DNA from: Sporodiniella umbellata | Taxonomy: Eukaryota; Mucoromycota; Mucoromycetes; Mucorales; Rhizopodaceae | Assembly (NCBI GenBank): GCA_025677835.1 | Contig: JAIXMR010000089.1 | Span: 52,501-116,500 of the forward strand | DNA: 64,000 nt | Reading direction: 5' to 3' | Shown here: positions 35,757 to 48,108 of the stretch, piece after piece | Position numbering within the stretch: the first letter of the stretch is position 1 | Layout of the letters: each line of letters begins with the position of its first letter | Made by a program: the position numbers and the translations under genes | Notes under the pieces: generated by a model | Told to the model about the DNA's origin: nothing | Seen by the model: the letters and a program-made list of their open reading frames with translations, nothing else | Database searches by the model: none

Positions 35757-36184
35757 ATGCAAAGCACTCAACAGACTGATTCAATAGTAGCGCAAGCATC
35801 ATTGTTACCAGACCTACTACAACAGCAAATACAATATTTATATTCAATGCTGTTTTTTCCTCAGGCTCAATAGCCTTCAACGTAAACAAATATTGACATA
35901 CAAAGAAGGCAACCTCTGATCAATTTGTAAGCTTAGGTACCCTTACTAGTCATCATATCAATTTCTGAAAACTAACACTCGATGAAATGAACAAACGTCA
36001 ATACATAAAAAAACACTTGTCTAAGAGAATTAAAACAGCCTATATTAGTGTAAACTAGGATCAAGTCAAAGCTTTATCTCACATTCTAACAAGTATTGAA
36101 ACAAATGTTGAATTAGAAAACCAATTTAACGACCTAAACAAAATACAAATAGAAAAAAAAAAACAATCTAAAGCCATCAACTAA
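35757..36184 (+). pseudogene. Decayed reading frame, unknown element
   Basis: The translation MQSTQQTDSIVAQAS then LLPDLLQQQIQYLYSMLF is followed by stops. It later resumes with SHILTSIETNVELENQFNDL. The glutamine-rich start and coil-like middle look like real but broken coding sequence. No family is assigned. Confidence 0.35.
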
Positions 36185-36371
36185 AAAAACTATCCAAAAC
36201 TACTGAGAAATGTCTATTGTACTGCTATCTTTGTACTTCATTATGTATTGATCTATTTTTCAAGTTGCTAGATAACTTGGGAAGCACATCTTTTTTTAAA
36301 AGGGAAAACATTTTGACATTTGCATCTCCAACAGAGAATTTTTTAAACCTTTTCTTTTTTCTAATGGTCCT

Positions 36372-36527
36372 TTCCCAAAGTTGGGAATACTAGAATTATT
36401 TCAACTTGACATCAAATCTTTGACTTCTCATATATTAAATATTGACTTTTATTTCAGTATCATGAATGCTACATCCTTTTCATTTAATAAACGTCAGTCA
36501 ATTATCAACCAAGTATATTCCTTTTAG
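36372..36527 (+). pseudogene. Tail fragment of the serine-recombinase-like gene family
   Basis: Encodes PKLGILELFQLDIKSLTSHI and ends NQVYSF before a stop. A second fragment at 58,014-58,168 encodes a closely matching tail with the same end and a nearly identical DNA context (CATATATTAAATATTGACTT). Amino-acid-level conservation between two sites 21 kb apart supports a protein-coding origin. Here it is isolated from the rest of the gene. Confidence 0.55.
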
Positions 36528-36989
36528 ACTGTGCGTTTATTCTTCCCTGTTCCTTTCCGGTTCCTCTTCTTCTTGTCTGTTGAAAAACCGACTCTTGACA
36601 CTTGCCATCTGTCTTATTTTGAGAAAAAATACAAATTATTTCAATGTCTTTTTTCTTGATAGCAAAATTAGTTTTGCACCCAATATTTTTTTAATACATC
36701 CATAATTTTATTTTGAAACAGTAATTTCGAAAGTTTCAATAATTTTAAAAACAAAGCCAAAACAAGAAGTGATGCATTTTCCCAAACTAGCATTGCTGGC
36801 CAAATACTATAAGAAATTAACTGACCATTAGCAAGCAAAAAACATTGAAAAACTTAGTAATGCTAGGACGTTTCTCTTCACTCTTCTTACCATCTACCTT
36901 GTTTCATCCATCTAGTTCTTAGCTATACCATCTATCTTTTTTTTATTTTAATTGTTGTGTTAATTATCATCGCTTTGTTTCACCAAGAT

Positions 36990-37199
36990 GTAAATATCGA
37001 AAGACCAAGCAATTTGTATGTTTCTATGTCGGATTCACTGAAGAAAATTCCATGAAATACAAAAAAGCAGTCGAGGATTACGGCGTTGTAGATATTTGCT
37101 ATAATACAGATCCAATGGAACCGATCTTAGTGGCAAAAGAAAATTGTAAACGTCTTCATTTATATTGTTTGTATCCAGTTAATATTCCTATTCCTTGAT
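36990..37199 (+). pseudogene. Diverged head fragment of the same gene family
   Basis: FYVGFTEENSMKYKKAVEDY followed by VVDICYNTDPMEPILVAKEN aligns by eye with the head exon of the family at 60,413-60,674 (ALKGLDICYKEDPMEPTVIS). The DICY-x-DPMEP core is shared. It is followed by stops. Confidence 0.45.
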
Positions 37200-37930
37200 T
37201 TTGTTATATAACTATTTTCGTTTATTTGCATCTGAATTTATCATGTATTTGCGACAGGAAATAAATGTAAGTGATTTACCTTGAGACTGCTTATAGCTTG
37301 TCTTTATTATGCTATAAAAAATACTACTATTTGTAAAAATACAATTTCCTATTACTATTACGTCTTTGATTTCTGAAAGTAATTGGAATAATGCTTAGCT
37401 AATACCTTGTTACCTTTATGAAATATTGATACATGTCATTCTTTCTGAGTCTTAGCTGTAGTCTACCCTTTATCTAGAGTCAGGAAGTCTACTAAAGTTT
37501 AATTTAATAGTTATAGATGACAGTGTTCTAGTGTCGTGGACTGCTCTAAGTTACTCATTGAATTGGTACAAATATGAGCGTAGCTCATTTGATAAAGTAT
37601 CAGACCTCTTTTTTCATAGAAATAGCCTCATTCAACAATTTTGGCGACTCCCACGGTTGGACTATATCAAAAGCTGATTGTCTGGCTATAACATAGCTAG
37701 ATTATTATATGTATAATGAGCGCCTTTAAAACAATATGGCTATATATGTTTTACTATTTAATAATATCACAAAGCCTCTTAACGATTTTTGTTAAAACCA
37801 TGTACTATATTATTCCGTTATTTTGATTGTTGAATTAGTTTTTTTCTACAATCGAATTTTTCAAGTACTTGCGACCTGTCTTTGTAAAGCTAGCGCAAAT
37901 ACTGTCAAAACACACAATATGTTGACTTGA

Positions 37931-38167
37931 CTATTTATAAGCTGTTCGAGAGTGAATACCCAACCGCTTTGCTAAAGCTGAGACAGTCATTAATTCTTCA
38001 GTCTTCAGCTCGAAAACCCTAGCTTCATTTCGAACTGTATAACGCACATAGTTCTGTTTCGGCTTTGCCTGCTTCGAATCAATGTGTTCGTTTTTTTTTT
38101 TTTTTTTTGGCTTTTCCAATGACATTGAGTAAGTCAGAGATGGTTCATTGGCGACTTTGTTTTTCAA
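37931..38167 (-). pseudogene. Transposase DNA-binding domain remnant
   Basis: A 78-codon frame ending TVSALAKRLGIHSRTAYK, typical of the helix-turn-helix start of IS630/Tc1-like or related transposases, with a lysine run from an A tract. No catalytic part follows. The upstream codons (YVRYTVRNEARVFELKTEEL) are transposase-like as well. Confidence 0.45.
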
Positions 38168-41100
38168 GTACTGTGTGTGGGTGGCAACAGTCTCAAAAAT
38201 GAACTTTTTCTAATCAACAATATAGCTTATGGACTCAAAAGCACAAATAACATCTTTATGTTTATTATATAGAAGTATAGTACTCGCGTTGATTTGTAAG
38301 AAAAAAGTGTCAGAAGAAAAACGCTCGCTCTTTAGATTATCCAGGTGTCAATGCTTGCAGTTTGCTTTCCAAGCAAGCAACATTTCTGACTTTATTTTTA
38401 CTTGATTAGTGGCATTGCTTGTTCAAAGTACTGCGCCAATGATTTATTTAAGTTGTACCAAATGTAAAATCGTTGTATGCATTAAAGGGTAGAATGCTGA
38501 TTATGGACTGTTTGCAGTTTACCGCTGATTCTAAGATAAATAAAGCTAACGACCAGACCCAAAATAGGCTGTAAGCCGTGAAAGTGAAGTGTTTGCTAAT
38601 ACTTTTATTGAAGGTAAGCTTTTGTTTTACTTCTTAGATAATGAGTTTGTTGAGTGGCATAGAAAAAAAATCCCAGTCCTAGTAGTTGTTTTGAATTTAA
38701 ATGACCCAACAGAGATTCAAGATTTTCGAAGCGCTTTTACAGTACATGTGTTACTTGAAGACAATACAGGGTTATTTGCCTCTAAAAGCAAATTTACTAA
38801 ACACTCAAACGTGTTTGGTTGAATCATTACGGTGTTAGAATGCCCTCAAACTTACTATTTTAAACTGATATGATCTCAGCTTTTGTCAAAGCGCTTTCAG
38901 AAGCGCTTTTAGTTAGTCCCATTGATCGTCAGTGTCTTTCTGTCTTTTTTCTTTGAGTTTAACTTTTTATTGTAAAGTTTTTATACTATAAGATTTTTGG
39001 TTGGTTTTGGTGATTTTTTAGCAAACCTATTTCCATTTCAAGTGAATAACGAAACTTTTCTTTGTTCTAGCTATCTAACCCAATCGCATAATAGGCTCAA
39101 ACAGTTGAAAACCTTCTCGAGATAGCAAATCGGATTCCTTTCGAATGTTACACAGAGAACATTTCTTAAAAAGTGGTGCTGAGTTCGTAACATTTATATG
39201 AGGGATTTTTCAAGTAATCCTGGATGAATAGCAGTAAAAACTAAGCTGATTAATACTAAACGACTAGAGAGAAGGCTTTTGTATTAAAATCACAGAGAAA
39301 AAGCTAGACTTCTTTTTTTTTTTCATAAACAAAAACGGAGAAAAGGCTTATAAGCAGTTATGTATTGGCACGACGAAAGCTGATTTTAGATAGGTTAGGG
39401 CAAACTTGGATTAGGCTAGAGTAGTTTTAATTGGCCGGTATGCCTTTTTGCTATATGGCGTACAGTACATGAGAGCCTGAGACATCAGAAAATATTATCC
39501 GGTTCAAATAAAGCATCACTAAGAACAGTCGTTGAGCTATTGTACCATCGTACCATATTGTTTTGAATAGCATTTTCTGTCTGCTTTTTTTGGTTTTTTC
39601 TGCCTCTCAAAAAGATTGTCTAGAGGGCTGTTTAAAGTGGAAAAAAGCTTTACCAAAGTATGCTGTTTTCTACAATGAAATAAACTATAAAAGCAATGTA
39701 CATACCCATCAGCTAAACTACAATTTTTTAAAAATAAAAAAAAAACCACTTACACAGCTTAGTTACAACAAACCTGATACACTCTTTTTGCAAGTTTAGA
39801 AATGTTTGTAGGCTTTACAAGTAAATTTTAGAAACCGCTATCAACTCAGTTTGTGATAAACAAAAAATGAGGAATCAAGAAATATTCGTGTTCGATAAAA
39901 CTTGATTCAAGAAAGGTTGGTATAGGTCTTTTTATAAACATTGTTGAACATGTAAGTATAAGTAATTGAATAATCAAGACCAATACAAAACATGTTAACT
40001 ATAGCTAAGTAAATTGTGGCCTCTCTACTTGCAAGTGAAGAGGCTGAATTGTTTTAAAGCCTTGTAATGATACAATATGTATGCGGCTTTTTGAATTCTT
40101 ACATAATGAGTCTACCCCTGAGATTGAAGGTGTCTCAAGCTGCCTATGCAGCTTTAGGATATATCTCTAAGAATAGGAAGAGAGAGATCCGTACTACTAA
40201 GCTCTCTAACAGCAGTCATTATACTATTCGTTAGAGACGATCGAGTAGTGCTTGGACTTTCTGAAGCAAATATATTAAATGTCAAGACGTGTTAAATGTC
40301 AGACGGAACGGCTCTTTAGCCAATCAATAAAGAATGTCATAAAGAATCCGAAACATACAGTTTGTCAAACAAAAGTCTATTGCTAACCGGAAAAGCTTAC
40401 TAAATCTAAACGATCCTGTGAGCTTATCAAACAATCTCTCTTTAAGCTTCCATAGCTGTGCATTTTTCAAAGTAAAAATCTTGCTACATGTACTTATTTC
40501 CAATTCAAGGTTATTTAAAGTGAATAATCAAATAGAGGTTTTGCTTGCGAGAAAAAAATGTTACTCAAACGCTGTGGTGATACGTTCAATAAAGGGATTT
40601 CCAGAGAGGGAAGGGAAACATGTTGTTTCACAAAAATACAAAAACACTACGAAAATTCTTTTTGCGACGCGTATAGCGCCGTAAGAACTAATTGTGAGAG
40701 AAAAAAGCAGTTTTGACTGAGGACTTTGAATGGTTTTAAGGTAGCCACAAAGTGTTAGCAAAGATCCTCTTAAAGTGTTCCAGCCGAGTCCCAGATCAAT
40801 TCACTGCAAAATTTGTCCGCCCAAGCAGAAGAACAAAGAGTTTTTGGATATTAATTCAAAATATAGTATCCTAATTCTTAACTGAATCTAACACACACAC
40901 ACACATATATATATATAAAGGGGTAGTCGTTATATGATAAAAACATAACATCTTGTTACAAAATAGACAATGTTTCGCTTGTTCAGCTGATGTAAAAGTG
41001 ATTCAGAAGAGGTATTGTCTATAGCGCAATCCAAGCTTACACATTGTGTCAGTTTTGGTTTCATTATTAAACTGTTTTCTGGGATAAAACCATGCCCGCA

Positions 41101-42110
41101 GATGGCCCAGGCCGCTTAAGACGTCTACTGAAAATCTTTTTCTTAAATTGCTAAATACCATAAGGTCTCCTCTCAGCCGCGAAATCTATATCAACAGGCT
41201 GCTATACAGCAAAAAGTTTAAAAGAGACCTGATGGGTGAGGCAAAAAACCAAAAAAAAAAAAAAAAAAGGCGGTGATCAGAGAAAAGCGGTGATATTAGG
41301 ACTGTATGGTTTCTGACTGAATTTCAGCGTATTGTTCTAGGCAAATGCTGGTTTTTTAACAACACGTATCAATGACTTTACAATGGCATTGAATTCTTGA
41401 TCGTTTCTTGGGCCTCTTAAAGCATTTCAAGTAAACATATGCCGAAAAGCGGCTAAAGTCTAAAGCCACGATATCCCATTTGTTGTTACAGGCTGTACGA
41501 GTAAATATGGTAACCTAGTGCTAAAGAACTTTGTACCCAGTTCTGGGAGCTTTTTTAAAAAAGTTTTTATCAATGTTGTTCAAACAGAGCTTCATGTTAA
41601 ATACCTAGCGCCGATATAAAGTGGGGAGTATAGGGCAAAAGTTCATTTAATAAAACCGTATTTTATATGAAAACAGCTGCCTCTACTTTACTTAGACAGT
41701 AACTTTAACCTTAGCCAAAAAAAAAAAAAAAATGCTGGCATACTCGATTGCGATCACTTTTTGTAGTCTTAGCATCAAACAGAAACAAGAAATGGCAATT
41801 AACAGCAGTGTTAATTGTTTTTGTGAAACGCCTTGTACTTTTGAAAAAAAATCAGCTCAGCCAGAAAAAGCCGCGCACGTTCAGATTGCGCCCTAAAAAC
41901 AACACCCAGACGAAAGCTTCATCAATACACAACGTTTAAGTTTAAAAAGAGTATTACGATTATTATTATTGTTTCTAAAGAATAGAGTAAATAACAGAAG
42001 GGATGAGGAGCTGTATATGAATATATATATGTAAGTTGTATGTGAGGGGAGGGGAGGTTATTAGGTCTTCTAGCGTGTATGGTTTGTGTACGTTTTTTTT
42101 TTTTTTTTTT

Positions 42111-43836
42111 TTAGTCTTCTTCAAAAAACTTCTCAGCTACAATATATTGATCGTTGGTTTTGTAGAGTCTCTTGATACATCCTATAGTGGCAGGAATCGT
42201 CATAAAAGCCCAAGCAGCAATAGGTAACGAGACGTAATCGAACGCATTACGCCATGTGCGAGTTTCCGCTTTTCGATATAGCTCCCGGTCAACAACGCGG
42301 TGCAAATGCTCATAGATAGCCAAAGTAGCAAACAAGGGAAAAGGTAAAAAGATGGTAATGATCTTGACAAGGTTCCACAAAGTATTGTAAAATTCTGAGT
42401 TGATGATAGGGTTATCTACAGGGTTGACGATAGCAAACATTGAGCTTGGAGGGAAAAGGATAAATTGCATCAACGGAACGGCCGCAAACATAAGCCAACC
42501 AGAGGTCACGGGAATCAGGTGAGCTTCCATGACTTTAGTACACATCCCAATTTTGTCCAGAAGAGAGGCAGTTGATTTCTTCTTAGTCAAGGCCACAAGC
42601 TTATCTTGTTGAATGCCAAAAGAGTTTTTGAGAGTATAGGCCAGATCAGCAATACCATTATAGTGCCGCTTAGCTTGGACGTAGCGAGCATGTAGGTTAG
42701 CAAAGTAGCCAGGAGTCTGTACATTGGTTAGATTGATAGGGACAAAGATGGGGCAACAGCGAGCTAATCCATCGGTCTTGAAAAAGCATTTTAGCATCAT
42801 GTGCATATCCTCGCCTACAGCATCAGCATCAGTATCCCAATAGCCCACACGCTCGGCCAACATCATGCTCAAGCTATAGGTTGAGCAGGGGAAAGCAAGC
42901 CCATTGCTGTTGCTTAAGCTAGACATAACCATGGCAGACCAAGTAATGTCTGTCACACGAACAGCAGCAGGGACTTCAAAGCAATTGCGCGAGAAAAAAA
43001 TAGGCGGTGCGAACAGTAAATAGTAGGGGTCTTCGGCCTGATGAAAAGATTTTTCTACCTAATTAAATGGTTCCGTATTAACTAAATTGCTGAATATTTG
43101 TATTTTTTTATTTTTCTTTTTGTTTACCTCCTTGATATAAAGCTCAGGAATGGAAGAATCGGAATCGGATACTGTAAGAATGATTTGCTTTCTATCAATA
43201 CCTTTTTGCATTAACTCAGTACAGCCTTGCTTAGCAGCATAAGCAACATTAGAGCCTTTGCCACGCGCCTCGCCGGGAATGTCTGAAGGATGGGCTGTGA
43301 CCATAAAATGAAGAAAGCTTCCTTTGAAATACTCGGCTAAGCTATCAGCCTTTACTTGGTAGTTTATTTCAGAGGCCTCCATAGCCAAGATGATAACATA
43401 ATTTGTTTGGGCATTTCTATAAATAGGGTTAGAGAAGTGCAGAGGAATAGTAATGGTAATAACAATAAATAAAAAAAAAAAAGAGAGACGAAGGCTACCT
43501 ATGATTGGCTAAACGTTTAATCGTATCTCTCAAAAGCGCTTCGGGCTCTGCATAATTAGGTACAATAAAAGCGTGAATGAGTGAGCTGGGATCGTGCAAG
43601 GCGTTTTCTTCTTCGTCCGCCCAGCGACGGATAGCGCTTTTCATTTTTGAGGCTGTGATATAAAATTTAAAGATGTGGTTGACTTGAGTGTATAGAAAGC
43701 CTGTGAAATAAACAAGCAAAAAGACGATATAAATTCGAGGAATCAACAAGGGACCCAAAGGCAACAGCAAAATGGAAGCAATGGCTGCCATTGGTGAAAC
43801 CAACTCAAACGAATAGTTTAGTAACACCGCTTTCAT
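42111..43836 (-). CDS. Membrane glycosyltransferase-like protein, family 2 type
   Basis: A multi-pass membrane protein with a GT-A type catalytic region between N- and C-terminal helices, as in family-2 processive or mannosyl/glucosyl transferases. Exon 1 (43,495-43,836) has two hydrophobic segments and IHAFIVPNYAEPEALLRDTI, the nucleotide-sugar entry strand. Exon 2 gives GEARGKGSNVAYAAKQGC and ILTVSDSDSSIP, the DxD-type metal site. Exon 3 has AERVGYWDTDADAVGEDMHM, the GED acceptor-site motif, and KRHYNGIADLAYTL, followed by at least three membrane helices and a short acidic end (FFEED). No QxxRW motif of cellulose or chitin synthases is visible. The substrate is unknown. The gene seems intact. 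Confidence 0.82.
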
Positions 43837-43995
43837 TTCTTGTTCTGTAAAAGAAAAAAAAAGAGATATATCCCCAATAAAAAAAAAAATGGACTTAAGT
43901 ACTTTTGTACTTTGAGTATTAAAGCTCCTACTTAATCAAAGCACCCGTTCACAAATAGATATATATGTATATATATATAGACATACATCTAAGCT

Positions 43996-45789
43996 TTATT
44001 TCTTCTTTTTACTGCTGGTCTTAATCTTTCTCTTCTTTTCGGCTTTAGGTAGTTTGTGTTTTCTGCGCTCTCTAGCATCTTCTTTGGCCTTCTTTTTTCG
44101 TTCTTTCTTGTCGTCTTTGTCTTCGTTTTTTTTTCCTCTTGGCTTTTTGGGCTTATCTTCATCCTCATCACTATCTTCATCTTCGCTGTCGTCTCCATCG
44201 CTATCTTCCAGCCCACTGTTGCTATCGTCATCTTTGTCACTTTCATCATTGACGTCTAATTTTTGCATACTTGAAGTAACACCTGCACCCAAAAGATCTG
44301 CATATACTAATTTCTGTGCATCGCCCTTTTCTACTATCAAAGTGTCTCTTTCAATATCAATAACTTCATCTAATGTTGTTGGTATATAAGATCTCATGAA
44401 GATTTCTTCCTCCTCTTTGTTGTTCTGTTCTGGCTGTGTCTTCATCTTTTCTTGAATCTACATATTATATCATGAACACACTTGCTTTTTTTTTTCCTGT
44501 TGGATGGCTTTTTACCTCTTCTAGTTTTTCGTCAACAACGCTTTCCTCGTTGTTAAATGTAGAATCTGTAACGAATTTAAAAAGCTCCATCAGACTCATC
44601 ACACTCACTCCCTTTTTAGCAAAGTAGTCTGTCACGTTAGATAAATCTTTCCGTAAAAACTCTGAGGCGTGAGGATGGTCGTGTTCAACAGATTGAGATA
44701 CGTCGATTATATAAAGTGTACGAGAGTGATATCTGATGACGAATAGGTCAATAAATGTTTCAGCCAAAGAATCAATTGTCAGCACTTACAGAATATTGTA
44801 TTCACTCAAATCAGCGTGTACTAGCTTACATACTTGGTACATCGTTCTCACGTTCTTGATTAATTGATAGTACAGAGCAGGATATTTACTTGTTTCAATT
44901 TGAGCATCTTTTAAACGAGGATAGGCCCAGCCGTTTTTGTCACCCAAGAAGTCCATGACAAGCACATGCATACGGAGCACAATGGCGTTAGGCGAAGGAA
45001 TGCCAGCTTGTTGAATACGTCTTAGGTTACGCATCTCTTTTTCAGCCCATACTTTGACCATTTTACGTGGGTTGGATTTGGAGTAGCCATGTCGGAAACG
45101 GAATTCACCTGTCACATAACGGTCTCGGTCTTTGAAGGTCAAAATAGATGTCTTGTAAACCTTGATTGCTCGGTGTTGGCCATCTTCTGTCATGGCATGA
45201 TAAACGTTGGCTTCTTTACCAGTACTGATACAACCGTTGATTTCGTAAAAGATACCACGGTTCAACATTTTGAATAAAATAATACGGGTACGGGGATCCA
45301 GCACCTGTTCTACTGTAGCCCGGTCTGCTTTATCTTTATGCGTTGTTTTGTCTCCGTTAGCCTTTTTAGAACTCTGACGTATATCGCTGTTGACAGAAGC
45401 TGTTAACTTTGAAGGGTTATACTCATCCATATGGATTCGACTGGCAAAGTGTCCCAAACTTTCCATTTGACTATCTAATAGCTGCTTTTTTTCTTTGATC
45501 GTCTGCTCTTGTACCTGTTTTTTGGTGTTGGCGGCTGGAATGGCTGCAGTTGTTGCATTGTTAGTGGCAATTGACGTCTTTGGAGCGATCTGTTGACGAA
45601 GTTTGTTGTATTGCTTGGTGAAATCTATTGTAAGTAATAAAAAAGGTCAGCATCGATCCACAACAAAAAAAAAAAGGCATTACCTCCTGTAGCGTTATCC
45701 CACATGTCGTTTTCGTTCAACTCATCATCGAGATAATCATCGTAATCATCGTATTCCTCTTCTGAATAATATTTTTCTGAATCAGACAT
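43996..45789 (-). CDS. RIO1: RIO1 atypical serine kinase/ATPase of 40S maturation
   Basis: RIO1 acts on late cytoplasmic pre-40S particles and helps the final 18S processing that NOB1 carries out. The start MSDSEKYYSEEEYDDYDDYL is acidic. The kinase domain has ISTGKEANVYHA (nucleotide loop), RAIKVYKTSILTFKDRDRYV (ATP-binding lysine and flexible loop), RMHVLVMDFLG (hinge), LVHADLSEYNIL (catalytic loop) and IIDVSQSVEHDHP (metal-binding aspartate). An intron falls inside the catalytic region after EYNIL. The C-terminal tail is highly acidic, then strongly basic (KKRKIKTSSKKKK). Several short introns; intact. Confidence 0.95.
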
Positions 45790-46097
45790 GGTTTGTTGCT
45801 TGTATTTACAAATATTGGCTCAAAAAAAAAAAAAAAAAGAAAATGATCCATTTGAAAGCTATAAGCCACACCCATTCGGCATATGTTGAGCTCTCGGGCA
45901 CTGAAACCAGTTTTTTTTTTAAGCAAGTTGGGGCACCAATGTGATTTGATATAAAGTCTCCCCCTGACTCCTTCATCCCCTCTATTTCTCTATTTCTCTT
46001 TAGGTTTATTAAATTTCTATAGCTTCATACAGATATGAGGTCGTTTTGCTTTTTATTTGTACGTATAGTATATAAATACACATAATATAGATTGGCT
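45790..46097. promoter_or_regulatory. RIO1 upstream spacer
   Basis: About 310 bases between the RIO1 start and the M24 peptidase stop, both minus. It contains an A run at 45,822-45,838 and AATAAA-like signals for the M24 gene. Nothing else is seen. Confidence 0.4.
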
Positions 46098-47470
46098 TTA
46101 AGCACCTACAATATGGTCCCAAGGATCTTTGGCTAACCCTGAAGTAAGTAGCTCCAAGTTTCCTTCGTCGTTGACCACTACAATATCTTCTAAGCGGATA
46201 CCAAACTCGTTAGTTATATAAACGCCCGGTCTAGTTTTTTTTTTTTGATAAAGAAATAAATTAGTAAAAGACCGGTGATCTATGTTATAAGTGAAGCTTC
46301 TACTACTTACTCTACGCTAAAGGTCATACCAGGCTTCAATATAAGCTCTGTATTTCCTTTGTTCATATAAGGTTCTTCATGCATTTCCATACCAATACCA
46401 TGACCCAAACGATGGGTGAAATAGCGACCATAACTAGCCTTGTTGATAACACTGCGAGCAGTCAAGTCAACTTGTGCAGCAGTGTAACCAGCTTTAGTTT
46501 CAGCCAATACAGCTTTTTGGGCTTTTTGGACTAGATACCAAGCATCCTGAATGGTCTGATTGAATCCTCTATCGGCCATGAAGAAAGTGCGAGTCATGTC
46601 AGATTGATAGCCTCTTAATTCTCCTCCTGTATCGATCAAAACCACACTGTCCTTCTTTACTTTTTTCTCGCTTGAATCTCCATGGGGTAACGCGGCATGC
46701 TCGTCCACCAAAGCCAAAACCCAAGTATTACTGAGCCCTGCTGCTACTAACGCACGTGTTTGAAGACTCTGAAGGTCCTGTTCAGTCATGCCAATTTTAA
46801 CATAAGGACGCATGGCGCCAATGGCTTGCTCTGTCAAAGCGTTAGCGCAACGTAAAAGGGCCAATTCTGCAGGTGACTTGATCATCCTGAGTTGGCGGAT
46901 AGATACAGGTGCCATCTGTACTAATTGGAGATGTTGCGCAAGCCCTTCGTAAATGAATAAGCGGACATTGGACTCCACTAAAAGAGACCCGTTAGGCATA
47001 AGCGATTGGACGGGAATAAAGGGCGACTCATGCTCGTTCCAAGACACCAAGTTTGTATGAATTGTTTCAGGCAAATTGGCTTGACCAAGACGCTCCTTGG
47101 CCTTGGTTAGCTCAAACATAGGTGCGACCAGTGTCATATGAATTCCCGTAGGCAAAGATGAATTACGACTAAGTAGGACCAGGAAGGGACGTTCAGTCAG
47201 CTCCCAATCGATGTTAGTGTAGTATCGCATTGTAGCGCCGCCTTCCATTATAAATCCTTCTTTGTCAAGCTCTAATAGAGTCTCATAAAGACGTCGATGA
47301 CGGTCAGCATATTCAGAGGGAGGAATATCAGATACCCCGTCACAGGAGTGATGATGTTTGAGGTGTGAGAAGTCTGGGGGTGACGAAGTTTGTGGTTTAA
47401 AAAATACAAAGTTCAGCAGTATTACAAGGCTGCAAAAAAGCTTTGCTTTAACATTAGAGCAATGCAGCAA
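46098..47470 (-). CDS. M24 family metallopeptidase, Xaa-Pro dipeptidase-like, membrane-anchored
   Basis: A pita-bread-fold peptidase that removes residues next to proline. All five metal ligands can be placed: VVLIDTGGELRGYQSDMTR (two aspartates), RLGHGIGMEMHEEPY (histidine), MTFSVE joined across an intron to PGVY (glutamate) and RLEDIVVV (glutamate). An N-terminal hydrophobic stretch (LFCSLVILLNFVFF) suggests a signal anchor and hence a secretory or vacuolar location. The creatinase-like N-domain includes the FxxTNIDW-like MRYYTNIDWELTERPF. A more upstream ATG at 47,581 opens a 25-codon exon ending at a perfect donor (GTAAGT), which resembles a cytosolic tail, but its phase does not match the acceptor before the anchor. 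I therefore use the internal ATG. Confidence 0.86.
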
Positions 47471-48108
47471 GAGTTTTTTTCATTTAATCTTCAAAAGACT
47501 TACAAAAACCAAGATTTTTTTATGCTGTGTTTCTCTGGGTGCTTCTGGAAACAGAAGTGACGTTTTCTCAGCGGGAGGCATGTGAGAAAAAAGAAAGGTA
47601 ATTTGATGCTTTTACTTTTTTCGAGAAATATATTTCCTAAAAAGATCAATATAAATCGGAGCTACGTTCTTATGACTTCAGATCAGATTGCATTGGTTTC
47701 TTGCACTTTGTTTTTCTTTTCGCTTTAAAACATTAACATAAAAATCTATGGTTAAAGACCAAGAAAAGTTAGGGCTGTTAGAAGTATCAAAAAAGCAGCC
47801 TTTTTCTAACACATAATTTTAAAAATCATCAGCAAAAGGTAGCACAAGCCAAGAAAGACACTTCCTTAGCCTTGACTAATGAACAAAGCCCCCCAAGTAC
47901 CGCACAGACCAAAGACTGGATACTTTTTTAATCTCTCCTTTCTTTTCCCCTTGTTATTGCAGGTTATTTTTCTGTTTATTGCTACTGAAGGGAAGGAAAG
48001 AGAAGATATCGCTTCAGGATGTATTTCTAGTCTCCGTACATCACCATTTTGCCTGGCCAGCCTAAGAAAACAATCACAGCAGAACGATGTTTAGCTAAAT
48101 GCTAATTT
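47471..48108. other. Spacer between M24 peptidase and macrodomain gene
   Basis: Includes the possible upstream exon of the M24 gene (47,510-47,581) and the presumed 3' end of the macrodomain gene. A candidate last macrodomain exon (acceptor TTTCTTAG, then GWPGKMVMYGD and a stop at 48,027) is possible but weak. Nothing else is recognised. Confidence 0.4.

Larger units (their letters stand above)
34984..42110. other. Seven-kilobase gene-poor region with pseudogene relics
   Basis: No intact gene was found. The stretch holds decayed coding fragments annotated separately (35,757-36,184; 36,372-36,527; 36,990-37,199; 37,931-38,167), A/T runs, and an (AC)n(AT)n microsatellite at about 40,891-40,915. 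Composition is uniformly AT-rich with frequent stops in every frame. From about 38,200 to 42,050 I see nothing recognisable. Confidence 0.65.

Noticed and set aside
36466..36705. 79-codon frame as an independent gene
   Set aside because: It overlaps, in another frame, the family tail fragment and the leader sequence shared with 58.7 kb; better explained as part of that repeat.
41748..41939. 63-codon frame on the plus strand
   Set aside because: Short, no motif, and surrounded by stops in a gene-poor region.
44054..44389. Serine/phenylalanine-rich frames on the plus strand
   Set aside because: Antisense of the acidic and basic tail of RIO1.
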